A stretch of DNA of 64,000 nucleotides from Stichopus chloronotus. Taxonomy: Eukaryota; Echinodermata; Holothuroidea; Aspidochirotida; Stichopodidae. The stretch is from positions 1,178,001 through 1,242,000 of the forward strand of contig CM037837.1 of NCBI GenBank assembly GCA_021234535.1, in the 5' to 3' direction. A program made the position numbers and the translations under genes. Shown piece by piece: positions 23,400 through 35,827 of the stretch. Below the pieces are notes generated by a model. The model was not told where the DNA came from and ran no database searches. It saw only the letters and a list, made by a program, of their open reading frames with translations. The stretch's first letter is position 1, and every line of letters begins with the position of its first letter.

Positions 23400-23840
23400 C
23401 GACGTTCTTTCAGGTAATGAAAATTTACGTACTTTTCGATACTCAATACTGTAGGAATGGGATAGGATATTGGTTCTCTCAGGATACACTGATTCCCCAA
23501 AACTTCTTGGTTTGCAAATTAACTAGTGACTTACCTCACATAACATATGCATTACCATACTGTCTAGTATCTGGCAATTGTATGTAAGTGCATGAGTGTC
23601 TGGCCAAGATCCCTTCATAATTACCAGCCCTTGGTCTAGGCAGCAAAGTTCTTGCACTACATTTGCATCCATGCTAATCACACTCTAAGCACATCCTCTT
23701 GGCCTTTTGTGGGCACGCCGGGATCGTTTTCATACTTTTCTCCTCTTACTTTCAGGTGATGAAAACTTACATACTTTTTGAGTACTGTAGTATTCAACGT
23801 GACAGGATATTGGTTCCCTCAGGGGACGATGATTACTGCT
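23400..23840. repeat. Local duplication of a ~90-bp block (23405-23490 and 23745-23830)
   Basis: Both blocks read TTTCAGGTxATGAAAAxTTAC, then ACTTTTxGA, TACTGTAG, and GGATATTGGTTCxCTCAGG. They are in direct orientation about 345 bp apart. Neither supports an exon, although TTTCAG/GT looks like an acceptor. Confidence 0.55.
23494..23620 (+). mobile_element. DIRS-related MITE subfamily 2, fragment
   Basis: It begins CCCCAAAACTTCTTGGTTTG, then AACTAGTGACTTACCTCACA, ATGCATT, and GTCTAGTATCTGGCAA, the same order as 53023-53120 (CCCCACAACTTACTGGTTCTG, CTCACCTCATATAACC, GTCTAGCATCTGGCAA). The right end is unclear. Confidence 0.5.
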
Positions 23841-24291
23841 GCTTGGGAGGCCTTTCATACTGTAACATGGGCACAAACGTGCTCCAAAGCTGCCAGACGT
23901 TCACATTTTATCGGTCAAAAGCCTTACGCTGGAAGAACGTGAAAACTGTGTCAGACCTTGATCAGAACATTACAAACGTGAGGGACCCCATCAGAATGTG
24001 ACAGGTCTTCAGGGGACACAGCATGATCTCATACATATCAAACTTACTTCACTGTAACATTTCAATATACTGTAGGACAAGAGGTCAGACTTTGGTGTGC
24101 ACTATTTAACATTTGACAGCTTGTGGGCTGGGTCACAGTGTATGTACAATCTCCTAAAATAGCTGCCCACAACTTCTCATACAATCATATATTAATTGCA
24201 TCCATGATAGACCATAAACACCATAAAGAGTCATGGTTATCGAGGTTTATACTCATAACAGCTGTCAACTATGTTACAGATATCTAGGTTA

Positions 24292-24927
24292 ATACTAACA
24301 CAATCTAATTTTAAAGTTAAGAAATTATGACAGTTGTCGCCGGTGAATTCCCCACAACTTCCTGGTGTAGGTATTCATGAGTGACTATACTTACCCCTTG
24401 CCTCACTACTGCATACATTTGACCCCATGCTCAAATTGTCCTCGAAACTAATTCTAGCACCTCACCCTCTGAGACCTAGCCCGCCCTCGTAGGGCTGAGA
24501 TACCACTCCAACGATCTGAACGGACATCACTTTCTGTCCTCGTTAATGGAGGACAGCCGAGGATATCTCCAGGATGAAGATACCCCCACGCACAAAAGCA
24601 AGTGTTTGGGTCGAAAATGAGGGATCGGGAACCATGTGAACACCATGGTTCTCGAACCTGGAGTGGCCAGACTTGGTGGATAGAGCCTGAAGGCAACTCC
24701 TCCGTCTTGCCGACGCTGCCATGACCAGGAACAAGGTCTTGCGAGTCAAATACTCCAGGGGGCTAAAATGCATAGGCTCGTAAGTGGCCTGGGCCAAAGC
24801 CTGCAGGACCCTGTTGATAGAGCAGGACGGCACTTCCTTGCTCCGATGCTGGCTTCCACTTGGGCACCCCATACTAACACAATCTAATTTAACAGTTAGG
24901 AAATTACGACAATTTTCGGCCTCTGAA
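24292..24927. repeat. 57-bp direct repeats flanking a DIRS fragment
   Basis: Copies at 24292-24348 and 24871-24927 both read ATACTAACACAATCTAATTT, then AGTTA(A/G)GAAATTA(T/C)GACA and a TCG(C/G)C block ending TGAAT. They abut the left terminus and the truncated right edge of the DIRS fragment between them. Confidence 0.75.
24349..24870 (-). pseudogene. DIRS-like copy: left terminus fused to tyrosine-recombinase fragment
   Basis: The left terminus (CCCCACAACTTCCTGGTG and arm through CTCGTAG) runs directly into sequence homologous to the recombinase gene at about 41955-42280; the 3' gene end and internal complementary region are deleted. A minus-strand frame (24543-24872) still reads LEYLTRKTLFLVMAASARRR followed by SCLQALS, the region around the first catalytic arginine, but the HxxR box and the tyrosine are missing. 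It also lacks RT, gag and the right terminus, so it cannot be active. Confidence 0.8.
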
Positions 24928-25286
24928 TGGAAGATTATCTACTGCATGGTACCTTAGTTTTCATGCTTTAAAGGACTCTCAGAACATAGAACACGCACTG
25001 TAGGAAGGTGTAGGGCAACCCTGAGAAGACCTTAAAATTCCTGGATACAATATGCTGCTTTCAACAATTTTTTTTAAAGTCAGTCAACTCAAAATGCATT
25101 ATAAGTATTGTAATTACTCCATGGTAGTCATGCACACTTTGCTTAACACTGTTTTAATGCACTTTTCGCAATCACACCGTAATGCCACAGACAGACAAGT
25201 TTCATATTGCAATGTATGCCGTCAACCTGCCCACTTATAAACTCCCTCTAATCTAGCACCCATGTCACATGTGTAACCACCCCCCC

Positions 25287-25320
25287 TTTATTTCCTCCTT
25301 CCCCTCCCCCCCCCCCTTCC
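25287..25320. repeat. C-rich homopolymer tract
   Basis: Runs of C broken by TTTATTT, CTT and CCTT; a second C-run lies at about 38577-38591. Such runs often mark assembly-length uncertainty. Confidence 0.7.
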
Positions 25321-26291
25321 CTTTGCACCTGCTCCGAAATGACTTCATGATGTTTTACATCACCACTGGACCATGCAATACAGTTTATGTCAAGGAGAAC
25401 AGTGTAACGGTGAGTGCAGCGTAAAGTGATTGTGGGTGTAGGCAAAAAGTGAAAACATTGAAATTTCATTTCCAAAAGTTTGGTAAGGTTTTTAATTACA
25501 CCATTCAGACAATCTGGGAAAATAAATAGGTTTCATTCGGTTGGTTAATTTTGCCATTTGATTTCAAATTCTTCTAACATAATGACAAAAAGTGTAGAAT
25601 ACGATAATGTAGTGGTTGACAGTTTTCATTCAAATCAACGATGTGCTTCTCTGAACAAGCCAATGGGAAGTATACTAGTATTAAATATTCAGTTACAACT
25701 CAGGATCACTGACGCCACGGGCAAGGTTGTGTTCAGTTCGTAGGTTATTTCTAAATACAGTGGTTCCTTTCACCAAATAGTACAATTCCCGATACCCACC
25801 AAGGAGCGACGACTTGAGTAGGATGTTTTTGATGCACACTAGTGAGACCTGTACTATTGCATATTCACTATGTAGGCGGTTATAGTAAGAACCGTTACTT
25901 TTCAAATATGATTTCTGCTTTCTACTGTTTTTATGCCAATCCCGTTGCTTTTCAAAGTAGTTACTGTCATTTTCCTTCATTGAAAGACATAGTCTGTTCA
26001 TGTACAACCTTGTGTGTACATTTAAAAATAAAGAAATGGTTAAGATCAAACATAATGTTATCTTTTTTGGTTTTTCAGTACACATGCAATCACTTTAAAT
26101 AAGTACAGTACCATACATTATCAAAGTTCTATGACTTCTATGAGTAATATATAATATTCATGAATAAAACAACTGAGTGAATGTATGAATTAAACATTGA
26201 ATGCTGCAACATTAACACCTAGTCCTCATAGAATTTCCATAATGTGCTATAATCATGTCTCAATGATAGAACATGATGTGATAGCCAGATA

Positions 26292-26365
26292 TACCACAAC
26301 TTACAGTACTGATGTGGGTATTCAAAACTGACTACACTTACACACTGCTCACAATTATGCATCAG
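26292..26365 (+). mobile_element. DIRS left-terminus relic, decayed
   Basis: CCACAACTTACAGTACTGATG, GTGGGTATTCA, GACTACACTTACAC and TGCTCACAATTATGCAT follow the order of the DIRS left end, with one small insertion after CTTAC. Confidence 0.45.
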
Positions 26366-26630
26366 TCAATCCCACACAACGGGTTCCCAAACAAAATTCC
26401 ATCATAACAAAACCCTACGCTCTGAATCTGCCTCAATTTTGGCTTTCACTGTTTTCCTTGCTGGTCCCAAGATTTGTTCCTAGAGCAGATAGGAGAGACT
26501 CACTTCACACTATCCATTCTATGCGACGCTGGCAGGATGCATGGGGACTCATTTATGGTACGGAAACGGAGAGGTCATTGAGGAATGTAGTCAATCAGGA
26601 TGAACGATATTGTCAATGTCACAATACCCC

Positions 26631-26795
26631 CCCCACAACTTCCTGGTGTGGGTATTCACGAGTGACTTTACTTACCCCTTACCTCACAAATGCATACATT
26701 TGACCCATGCTCAAATCGTCCTCGAAACTAATTCTAACACCACGCCCTCTGAGACCTACTGTAGCTTGCCCTCATTTGCCTTTCACTCGAGTCCC
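26631..26795 (+). mobile_element. DIRS left-terminus relic
   Basis: CCCCACAACTTCCTGGTGTG, GGTATTCACGAGTGACTTTA, CTTACCCCTTACCTCAC, GACCCATGCTCAAATCGTCC, and CACCACGCCCTCTGAGACCT match the DIRS left end closely. After about 26795 the sequence leaves the family; no recombinase sequence follows. Confidence 0.7.
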
Positions 26796-27781
26796 TTACA
26801 CGCTGCTCTCCAGTCCTCTGCTGTTTTTTGCCTCGTGCAAAGGCTGCCGGCTCGATAATCTTGCTGATGGTTTAATTTCAGTGTGGATACCGTACATGTT
26901 CAAACAGAGCGACTCTCGATAACATGCATAAAATTACTTGAGTACTGTATTATTCCTTCACCATTATAAACATGGCTACGTGACTTTGTTCCAAACGCTC
27001 TATGATTCATAGCTATGAATGCATCACTTATTGACATTGTTCCTGGGAGTAATGTTGATTAATTACTTTTAAATATCCAACTAAAAGCGCAACTGGGACA
27101 GAAAGAAAGACCTCCCTTTTAAAATAATACCTCTGGTACCGAGCAAGGTAGATATTGCCTGACAACTGTGCAAAGTTGTTGCGTAACAGGACACGTTCAG
27201 CGACACTTCTTTCTCGTTAGGGTCTAACTTGAAGTTAAGTGAAAAAAAAACCGACAATGTACTAGGCCTTCATCGTTCCTAACTTTTCTTTACCACCCAA
27301 CTGTAAAGCTGAACACACCAGCCGCTAATTACAATGCATCAGATACTTAAAAGATTAACAAGAACCTTGTTTGCCAAGGTTGTTTGCTCTCAAGAACAAA
27401 CAAGACAAGAGAGATATCTTTCTCATCCATCAATCGACTTAAAGGAGCTATCAAGTGTTCACCAAAGTTACCAGACTATTAACTAATTTGACTGCTCCAA
27501 AATGATCTAGGTCCGCATTACGGTGACAACACATTAAAACAAAAGGAACGTAAAAACTACGGTGAAGTTTATTCGCAACTCTAGAAGACACCGCCAGTGT
27601 TGAAGACATGTGACAAAAAGAACATATTTTGATGTTTTGATCAAATGAATCATTAAAAAGATTGAAAATAGAAATTTCTTTTTTGCAATGTATAATTAAT
27701 AATATAAATATTGGCAATATATGCCAAATATTCAAATTTGTAATGTCAAGAGAAGGATTTATTTGATAGGCCTTTTAATGT

Positions 27782-27910
27782 ACTAATCCTCTGTTTACTT
27801 AACCTTTATTTCAAGCACAATTGAGAATATTACGTGGCCAAGGGTTTTCATTTTGGACGCTTGCATTGTCTCTTCTTTGAAAATAACGACACCACTTATG
27901 GAGAATGAAG
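27782..27910 (+). repeat. Dispersed repeat family R, fragment
   Basis: TAATCCTCTGTTTACTTAAC, CTTTATTTCAAGCACAATTG, GGGTTTTCATTTTGGA and CACCACTTA blocks match the middle of copies at 14008 and 35828. Confidence 0.5.
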
Positions 27911-27999
27911 AATGCTGCCCTCATGAACCACAACATTACTCAGAGTAGAGATGTTCAGATATCGCTGAATGGTTCCTAGTCAATTCCCCCAGGACAATT

Positions 28000-28262
28000 C
28001 CCCGTGGATAATTTTCAGTGGACAACTGTCATCTGGACGACTTTCTCTAAGGACAATTCCCACCCAGGACAATTCCCAACTAGTTCAGTTTCTCCTTTAG
28101 ACAACTTACCCCTGACCCTTTCAGGGGAGGGATTCATAGGGGGGAGTTGTCTGAGGGGAAATTTTCCGGGTTGGGAATTGCATTGGAGGGTTATCCAAGG
28201 GGGAATATTATCCAGGGGGAAACTGAGCTGGTGGGAATTGTCTTTGGGGAATTGCCCGGTCA
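28000..28262. repeat. Degenerate inverted-repeat array of GGACAATTCCC / GGGAATTGTCC motifs
   Basis: The left half (27985-28120) holds repeated GGACAATTCCC-, GGACAACT- and GGATAATTTTC-like motifs. The right half (28130-28255) holds the complementary GGGAATTG, GGGGAAxxTT and GGGAATTGTC motifs. Together they form a large imperfect palindrome that could fold on itself. Both strands are open over almost the same span (28004-28270 plus, 28015-28263 minus), a result of the repeat composition rather than coding. Confidence 0.65.
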
Positions 28263-29284
28263 CATTCTGAATATGTAACTGACTGACTGTCCAAAAACAG
28301 AAATAAAACTTATTTGCTTACAAATCATCATTGTTTAATTTCATCCTGCACAATTCTATCCACATTTATCAAACTTGAAAAAGCTTCAATCATCGAACCA
28401 CCTGAAAGTTCAAGTTGTTTTGGGCATACCACTAACGTCACTTGTTAATATCTTCTTCCACACTGTCCACTGAATCGATAAGGCCTCACAGTACTGCAAG
28501 CCTAAAATTGCCTGAACTGCAAACTTCTATCGTACCTGACTGATACTGGACCATAGGTCTAGTCACTTCTACATCATCCTGAGAACACAGTGTGTCCATT
28601 TTACATTCAAACACAAGCTGGAGATCAGGAAAAATGTAAATGTTTGTACCTCATCTGTCAAGTGAGGAATACATTCCAGCATTGTGGATAGCGCCTCTTC
28701 TAATAATACCCATTTTCTGTGCTATAAGTTTCCCACTATTGGACACAGAAAATTGTTTTTAGGGTACATTGTCTACAGAGGAACATGTGAAACCTTATTT
28801 CCTCGAAGACACATGCAGTGCTTAAAATTTCAAAATTAATACTACGATTGTTGCTTCCTTGTATGTGCTGTCTTGTGTTACATCACAAACACTTTGCAGT
28901 TGTTTACCAAAATGTGCAACATTTGGTTTACTGTTACAGTTTTGATATTTTTGAAATATCAACCTTTAGAAGTGCAAACGACACGTTTATTTACATCCAA
29001 CCAATGTCTTGAATGTCTCCTCGTGTATCTACCAATCACGAAGACTAACTTCTTCTCCAGACAGACGAACCACAAAACTGTTGATTAAATTTGGATTATG
29101 CAGCACTCAGGGTCTGGAGTCTAGATGAATTACTCTTCTTTCAAGTGACTGCATTATTCATTTGTTTGTCACAGTATCCTTACACATGACTACATTTTTC
29201 CATGCATCGTTCGCACCGTAGATCATCCTTCTTAAAGCACAAGCCACATGAAAAACACAAGGTTGGAGTGTTCACCGAACAGAC

Positions 29285-29720
29285 CATCCAAAACGTTGGA
29301 AGTAGCTACAATTTCCACCAAAATCCATCAAATATTTGGCAAGTTTGCCAACAAATTTCTGTTTTACAATTGCATCATGAAAAATCATTGGCCAAGTATG
29401 CAAATTTGTGAAGTCGGGGGGAGGGACTTTCATACAATATATCCCTTGTTTTTTAAGCATATATTTCAAGGACAATCGAGAATTTCATATACCTGAAGGG
29501 GTGTTATTTTGGAAACATATAACATCTTCTTTAAACATATTGTTATCACTTACCAAATGTGTAAGACATAGGTAGATGGCAAGTAATTATGACACAATCT
29601 GTGCCATGCTCAACATCATCTGATTTTTACATAAACACACAATTGCAATGCACTGTCATTCATGGTGTCACTCTGAAAACTTACTTCAGAATGAAGCCAG
29701 CTGTCCTAAAATGGAGGTTA
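29285..29720 (+). repeat. Dispersed repeat family R, copy 3
   Basis: Blocks AAATCCATCAAATATT, TTCTGTTTTACAATTGCATC, ATTTCAAGGACAATCGAGAA, GTTATTTTGGAAACATATAA and GTTATCACTTACCAAATGTG appear in the family order, ending at CAGAATGAAGCC. Confidence 0.55.
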
Positions 29721-30009
29721 CATGATCTTTGAGGAGAGTTTAGACTAACTTGTGCTAGTACCTGAAGAATATACACTGCCATCAAACTTTTAGCAGAACT
29801 GAATGGTTAAACATTGTGCTTAATACAGCAAAAAAGTTCACTTTATCATTTTTCATCCTGTGTTGTCAGAAACTTCAGTGTCATACTGTAAATTGCAAAA
29901 TTATCTCATTGTGATACGGTATTCTGCTGACAAACAAAATGCTATCAGCAAATGCCAAGTCCTGCTTTGAACCAATAGATTTTACATCTCATGCGCTGCA
30001 TTTAAAAAT

Positions 30010-30130
30010 TCTGTGACATGAAAATGATGTTCTGGCATACTGGCTATATTAAAAATGTTGACAACAGCCACAAATCCCATCAAATATTGATGATTTTACA
30101 GGTAAATCTTCTACCTGCATCATGAGAAAA
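30010..30130 (+). repeat. Dispersed repeat family R, 5' fragment
   Basis: It begins TGTGACATGAAAATGATG, then CATACTGGCTATATT, AATGTTGACAA and TATTGATGATTTTACAGGTA, ending at GCATCATGA. This is only the first fifth of the family. Confidence 0.5.
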
Positions 30131-31139
30131 AAAAAAATTGGACGAGGGCTTCCTTACATGTATATCTAACCTCCAGGAATTGTAGGGCCACACGGCTCCC
30201 CACTTACTGCTCATTATGCAGCCTGCATATCCCATATGCTTCAGTGCACATGGTCACGGAACCTATGTGAAGTTAATGCGTGCTGAGTTCCCAGCAAAGA
30301 GGTGGCGCAATTGTAAACAATAGCCATACTTTGCCTTAACTGGTCTGTGGTTTACAAATTACAATTGCAATGATGAATAATCTGTAAACCTTGGTTCATC
30401 TACCAGATTCTATTCAGAGATGACCACAAAGGCAGATTCTTTCGATTGTACATAACATCGAAAACTTCCAGTGTCTGTCACTCTAGACTGACATTTCTTA
30501 TGTGGACTTCGTAAATCAAAGATAGAATTCAATCTATACACTAGTATACTATAACATTACAGTCAGAGTTGTTCAATCTCTGTAACCTGTATCTTTCAAA
30601 ATTCACAGTTGTTTGTTTCCGCGTTTAGCTTAGACTGTTTTCACTCCATGGTACACGTACATACGATATGTCATACAACGAGAGCAGGGACGGGGCAGAC
30701 AGAAAATTTTACCACCATTCCACATACATACAGTGCTCTGCATCTGCTGTGGCCTTACAAGTATGCACATACACACCTAGGCCTTTAAGATTTTGAGATT
30801 CAACTGCACAACAGTTGTGCATCCTACAGCCTGCATCCTTTGTTTATGTGGAGATAATGTACTTTAGGATGTTGTGAAATAGCTGCCTTGAAATACCCAG
30901 TATTTTGAAGTATTTGACTTTTCAGTTCATGCTGTGGGAGATTATTGTTGCGATTAATGTCTGAACAAAGAAGAAAACTGGCTAGTGAGTGTGGTGGCAA
31001 TATTACTACTTTTCACATTCTAGCCAACATTTTTTTTTTTTGCATGAATGTTGGACAAGAGATAAAAAATATTCTTCGGCTTCGGCCCGACTATGTAACA
31101 TTGAACACAGATTTCTGGTACATGGATGTCAGTTACCAC

Positions 31140-31510
31140 TCAGGAAACATTGAGTCCAAGTTACATACAAATCCATCAAGGCATGTGCAAAAAGTAGCAT
31201 TTAGAACAGAATTTTATAAAATGGGAAATATAGGGCCCACATGGAGCCTTGGACTAAGAATCCCTGAACACCATGAATGTACCACTAATAGAGCATTATT
31301 GTGACAAACCATCAACATTGTACAAGAGAATCTGTTGGAGGGGAAGCATTTTGCAAAATTTCATAAAATAGGCCATAGTGCCCACGTGGGATCTCCGACC
31401 ATATATTTTTGAACACCACAAATGGTCCACAACCTATGGAACATTGTGTCCAAGTTTCATACAAATGCATGAAAGCATGACAGAGGAGATGCATAATTTT
31501 GAACAATTTT
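31140..31510 (+). repeat. Diverged tandem repeat, about 2 units
   Basis: Two units share ACATTGxGTCCAAGTTxCAT, ACAAATxCAT, AAxGCATG, ATAAAAT, GCCCACxTGG and GAACACCA(T/C) blocks; anchors at about 31149 and 31442. A 119-codon frame at 30945-31304 crosses it and is not supported as coding. Confidence 0.5.
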
Positions 31511-34129
31511 GAACAGATACAGTGTTGCTGCTATTACAATAGCTCACACCAGCTAGCTGGCATGAGGTAAAAATAGGGGGAAGCAAGCTGATTGAGTCTC
31601 ATTATTTTATACACTATTTCACCAAGTTACTGTTACTGGCCTCATGGACTGTAATACTAATTTTCTTCTTTGAACTCCACCACAATCAAATCTTGTAATA
31701 CTTTGTGGTCACAATTTGAATTTATGAAAAGCAATCTTGAGCATAAATATGCATTTTTAAAATTAGATGCAGTGAAATAAAGAAGGTCGCAGCAAGGCAA
31801 GGAAAAGCAAGACGGAGAATGAAAAGCATGTATAGTAATTATCCTTGGGTAGAATTGTCTCAAACTTCAACACTCCTGGCAAATAAGGATGGCAGAATGT
31901 GAAGGCACTAATTCTGGTATTAGGGCAGATAGCGCTATAGGTGAGGTGTTGTAAGATTCAGCTTTTGACGTGATAGATTACTCGTGCATCAGCTCTCACA
32001 GCATTTGTAATACCAACATCTGCGAACTTCCGCTTGGATTCAGACTAAATCTGTGTACAGATTGTAAGCCATTAAAATTCATGCCAACACAATCCTTAGG
32101 CTTTAAATATTCATGCTCTTTTGAGCCAATCATCAGATGTTAAGAAAGACTCATAAATATAGAGACCTTGGATCCTAGATGGCACCAATCTCTAATTGTT
32201 CATGGGTGTTTCGGTATGTACCTTAAAGACCGAACATACAGACAACTGCTGGGAAAGATATGGAAGAGCACTTTTGCTGCGATGGGACAAGTAAGCTGGA
32301 AGCTAAGTATATTTTTTTTTTCACACCAAACTGGATAGTTTCTCAGTTCCCATTAGATTAACCAAAACTTAAACAGAAACATACACCTCTTCAGTAATTG
32401 AAAAAGTGTAGCCCATTGTTTACAATTCATGAATTACCATATTTAATAGAACTACTGTACAATACCAGACATGAAAATGAATGCACGACATACCACAATA
32501 CACTGAAAATATCTACAATGGATGTTTTTTTTTTTTGGCAACATGCATGGTTTTTAATTATTTCACATGTTTTTAATTGTAACTTGAACTGAAACAATAA
32601 TTATAATCAATGCAAAGTGTACAGGTTCATGGTAAATTTCATAAAATTGTGGCTTCATTAAGTTGATGTATATTGTAAAATCTCTTTGAGCTAATATGTA
32701 TACATTATATGTCACTAAACAAACAGCTGCACCAACTCGATGTTGTCTGACTGTGTCGCCTCCAAATATGCTGTGATATCTCAAATATGGTAACCAGTTG
32801 TGTATGTTTTCACACTTCTATTTTCTGTGAGAAATTGTTCTCTCTGAGCCAATTAACTGCAAAACACGGCCTTGGCCGATGTAAGGGAAAACATTTGGGA
32901 GGTGAAAACCTCTGGGAGATAGCTTTAGAAATTGCTTCTAGCAATTTGCAATATTGCATGCTATGTAATTTGTGTCTCATACAAAGAAGCGGAGAAAATG
33001 GTGAGTGAGACTGTATGCAGAGGACAAGCATGTTGGAGAATTGACATCCCCATAATTAAGTTACATTAAGGGAAATATTGCGTTCGCACCAACATGGCAT
33101 GTACACATGAAATTGCTTAGATCATTGTTTAACCATTCACAGTTTCACCAATGGACATCAATGTAGGCCTATTTCTTTACAAGATTTAGAAGTTGAAGTT
33201 AGCATAGATATTCATCATTTGATTCATGCTTCTTGTTAGTAGCAAATTTTTGCTAATTCATGTATTGTAGGCTATAGCAGTTGAAGTATGCAATGATATC
33301 TTCTATCTCCATGAATATTGTCTTTCTGACCCGATTAATTCTAGACTAGCACCAAAACAGTTTGGGTCCTACTCCTCCCCTCCCCCCCAAAAAAAAACAC
33401 TCTTGGACCGCATTTGGGATCTCTCTGTCTCATCAATTATGTAATACCAGAAACAGGTATTTTGGATTTTGGTAATTAAGCATGTGTATCCCCTAAGTCA
33501 ACCTTGTTTGCATTGAGTCTTGAAGTTTCAGTTATGAAATGGCGTAACATTCTGATATTTTAGCTGATGTTTTGTGTTAGACTGTTAGACTGCACCAAAA
33601 TGATGTCTTTTAGGATTTTTTATTCCTTGTCAGCAGCATCATATTTTTGGTCCGCTTTGAGGTTGATGTGTGAGAATTTAATGGTACATTCAAGGATCCT
33701 TTTTGAAATGGTATCGGTTAAGATAAATAAATTGATGCAGTACCAGTCGGGTATTCAGTAATTTGTGAAAGCACCAGTACTAGTAATTAACAGTCACGCA
33801 TCGATACTTAGTGGCATCAGTACCAAAATACTGGTACGAACTAACTTGAGTACCAGAATATTGCTCAACCCTAGTAAAGGACATGATTTGCCTGATAAAA
33901 TTATGTGTTGAAAATTACTTTAAAGCTGACGAAAGTTTGACAAAAATTTCTCTTGGGTAACCAAAAACACGGTGAAAAATTTTAATTTTGATTCAGAGTG
34001 GATTCTACCAGTAGTCGCTACTCACATAAAGGAAACAGCTGCAGTCAAATATGAACTGTGCAGGAAATTGTAATCTATCTGATATCGCATCGCACTTGTC
34101 TATACAAAGCTGTAAAACTGCGGTGCAAA

Positions 34130-34264
34130 TGCAAACAAGCAAGGGGGGGCTAGGTCTTAGGGGGTGCAGTGCTAGAATTGATTTCAAGGACATTTAAAGC
34201 AAGGCCAAATGTATGCATTAGTGAATTAAGCAAGGGGTACAGTAAGTATATGTCTGCAATGTGA
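34130..34264 (+). mobile_element. DIRS right-terminus relic
   Basis: GCTAGGTCTTAGGGGGTGCA, GTGCTAGAATTGATTTCAAG, GGACATTTAAAGCAAGGC, ATGTATGCATTAGTGAATTA and CAAGGGGTACAGTAAGTATA match the right arm, with two small insertions near the end. No left end is present within 300 bp. Confidence 0.65.
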
Positions 34265-35363
34265 ATGTGTACACATTTGGCAGATATTGTTTAAGTGTGA
34301 ATGGGCAATTTTCATAGCATTTCAACTGTTTACAAAAGAAAATTTGAAAGGCTTCAGAGTTGCAAAGTGTAAAAGCTTAAACTTACAGTACATGTGTATT
34401 CCCTGCTGTATGATCAACCATGATGGTTTTCGTCAGACCTTCCACTGGCAAGTTGATACCCATGAATGACCTTTTCAGGAAACATACAGTATACATGTCC
34501 AACTGCCGATATGTGACGAACAACGGAAAGTGCATCAAAAACCGGCATGAAGTACTCCCTCATTCAACTGACAAATCCTTGTTCATAAATCCAAAATGCA
34601 TTCAAAGGGTAAACAACAAGGATGCTTTTAAGAGCTGATACTTTTGAATGCCAAACCAGTGAAGTACTGCAATGGCAATTGGCCTCTGATCACTTCAACT
34701 CAAGTAGAATTAATGCCAACAATCACTGAAAAGAAACCCTTGCCGTAAACATGCTGGTATACTTACACTTACATAAATATTGTCTTGTAAATGGCTAAAA
34801 GACAATAAGTTACTGACTACAATAACTTACTCCTCTCTGTGTGTTTTGATCAACCATGGTAATTTTTTTTGTCAAAAAGAACTTGCTCTGTCAAGTTGTA
34901 ACTCATGAATGGTCTACTTTGCAGGGGGCATGTCCAAACCGCTGACGGGGAAAAGGAAAAAAAATTATCTGCTTCGAAAATTTACATGGAGTGCATTCTC
35001 TCAGCTGACAGTCCTTAAATCTTTGGACACTTCACGTCTTCATGTCAAGTAAAATTCTGCATCAATCATTGAAAAGGAACACTCAGTCATAAATATGCTG
35101 GTATAAATACTTCAGTACTTCGATAAATACTGTCTTGCAAACTGCAAGAAATCGCTGAATACAAATAACTTTTAATGTAATGTATTATTAGCAGAGAACT
35201 CATGTTCCATTGAAGGCAATAGCTCGATCAGTATAGTTGACAAGCTATAAAGTCGGAAGAAACACCCTTCTGTAGGGCAAAATTTTGTTCGCAGAAATAT
35301 GGCATTTTGATACAGTGGGCCAACATGGTATACAAAGCAAGCAGCTCTCCTCAATCTCAATAA

Positions 35364-35710
35364 AGCGAATTAGGGCGTTTGTTTCAGAGAAAACATCCAT
35401 ATTTTTTAAACCAATGTTTGTGGACGTAGCATGATAGATTACTCAAAATAAGGAAGGCCAGTAGCCTTCTTTTCAAGAAATAAGCTTTTCACAGATTGAA
35501 ATTCAGTTATTTGTTGGTCAACAATAATTTGTTCACCCAAACTTTTCAAAATTCAAATGATGCATCTTCCATTACTGATCACATGCATGCATGTTTTGAG
35601 GAGATGAAGCTTTGGTAGATGTTTATTGAGGAAACTGAATGGTTTAACAATAATTACTGCTATTTTCTAATGTATGTCATGTTGGTGTATTCTAAACGCC
35701 CTATTTCCCT
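35364..35710. mobile_element. TTAA-type MITE, family D, copy 2
   Basis: Terminal inverted repeats: AGCGAATTAGGGCGTTTG at the left; read from the right, AGGGAAATAGGGCGTTTAG. The right flank is TTAA (35711-35714), the left ATAA. The interior matches 2403-2734 throughout. Immediately to the right, 35740-35825 repeats part of the interior in inverted orientation (TGCATCATTTGAACTTTTGG). Confidence 0.7.
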
Positions 35711-35827
35711 TTAACCATTCAGTCTCACTAATACACACCAAAAAATTCCTCATAACATCATGCATTATGGAAAGTGCATCATTTGAACTTTTGGAAGTTT
35801 AAGTGAATAAATTCTTCAGCTGTTAAG

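Noticed and set aside
25693..26085. 130-codon minus-strand ORF, longest outside the DIRS element
   Set aside because: Lysine-, asparagine- and serine-rich as expected from AT-rich DNA; no recognisable motif, and no splice or repeat evidence for coding.
30945..31304. 119-codon plus ORF
   Set aside because: It runs through a diverged tandem repeat whose second unit does not keep the frame.
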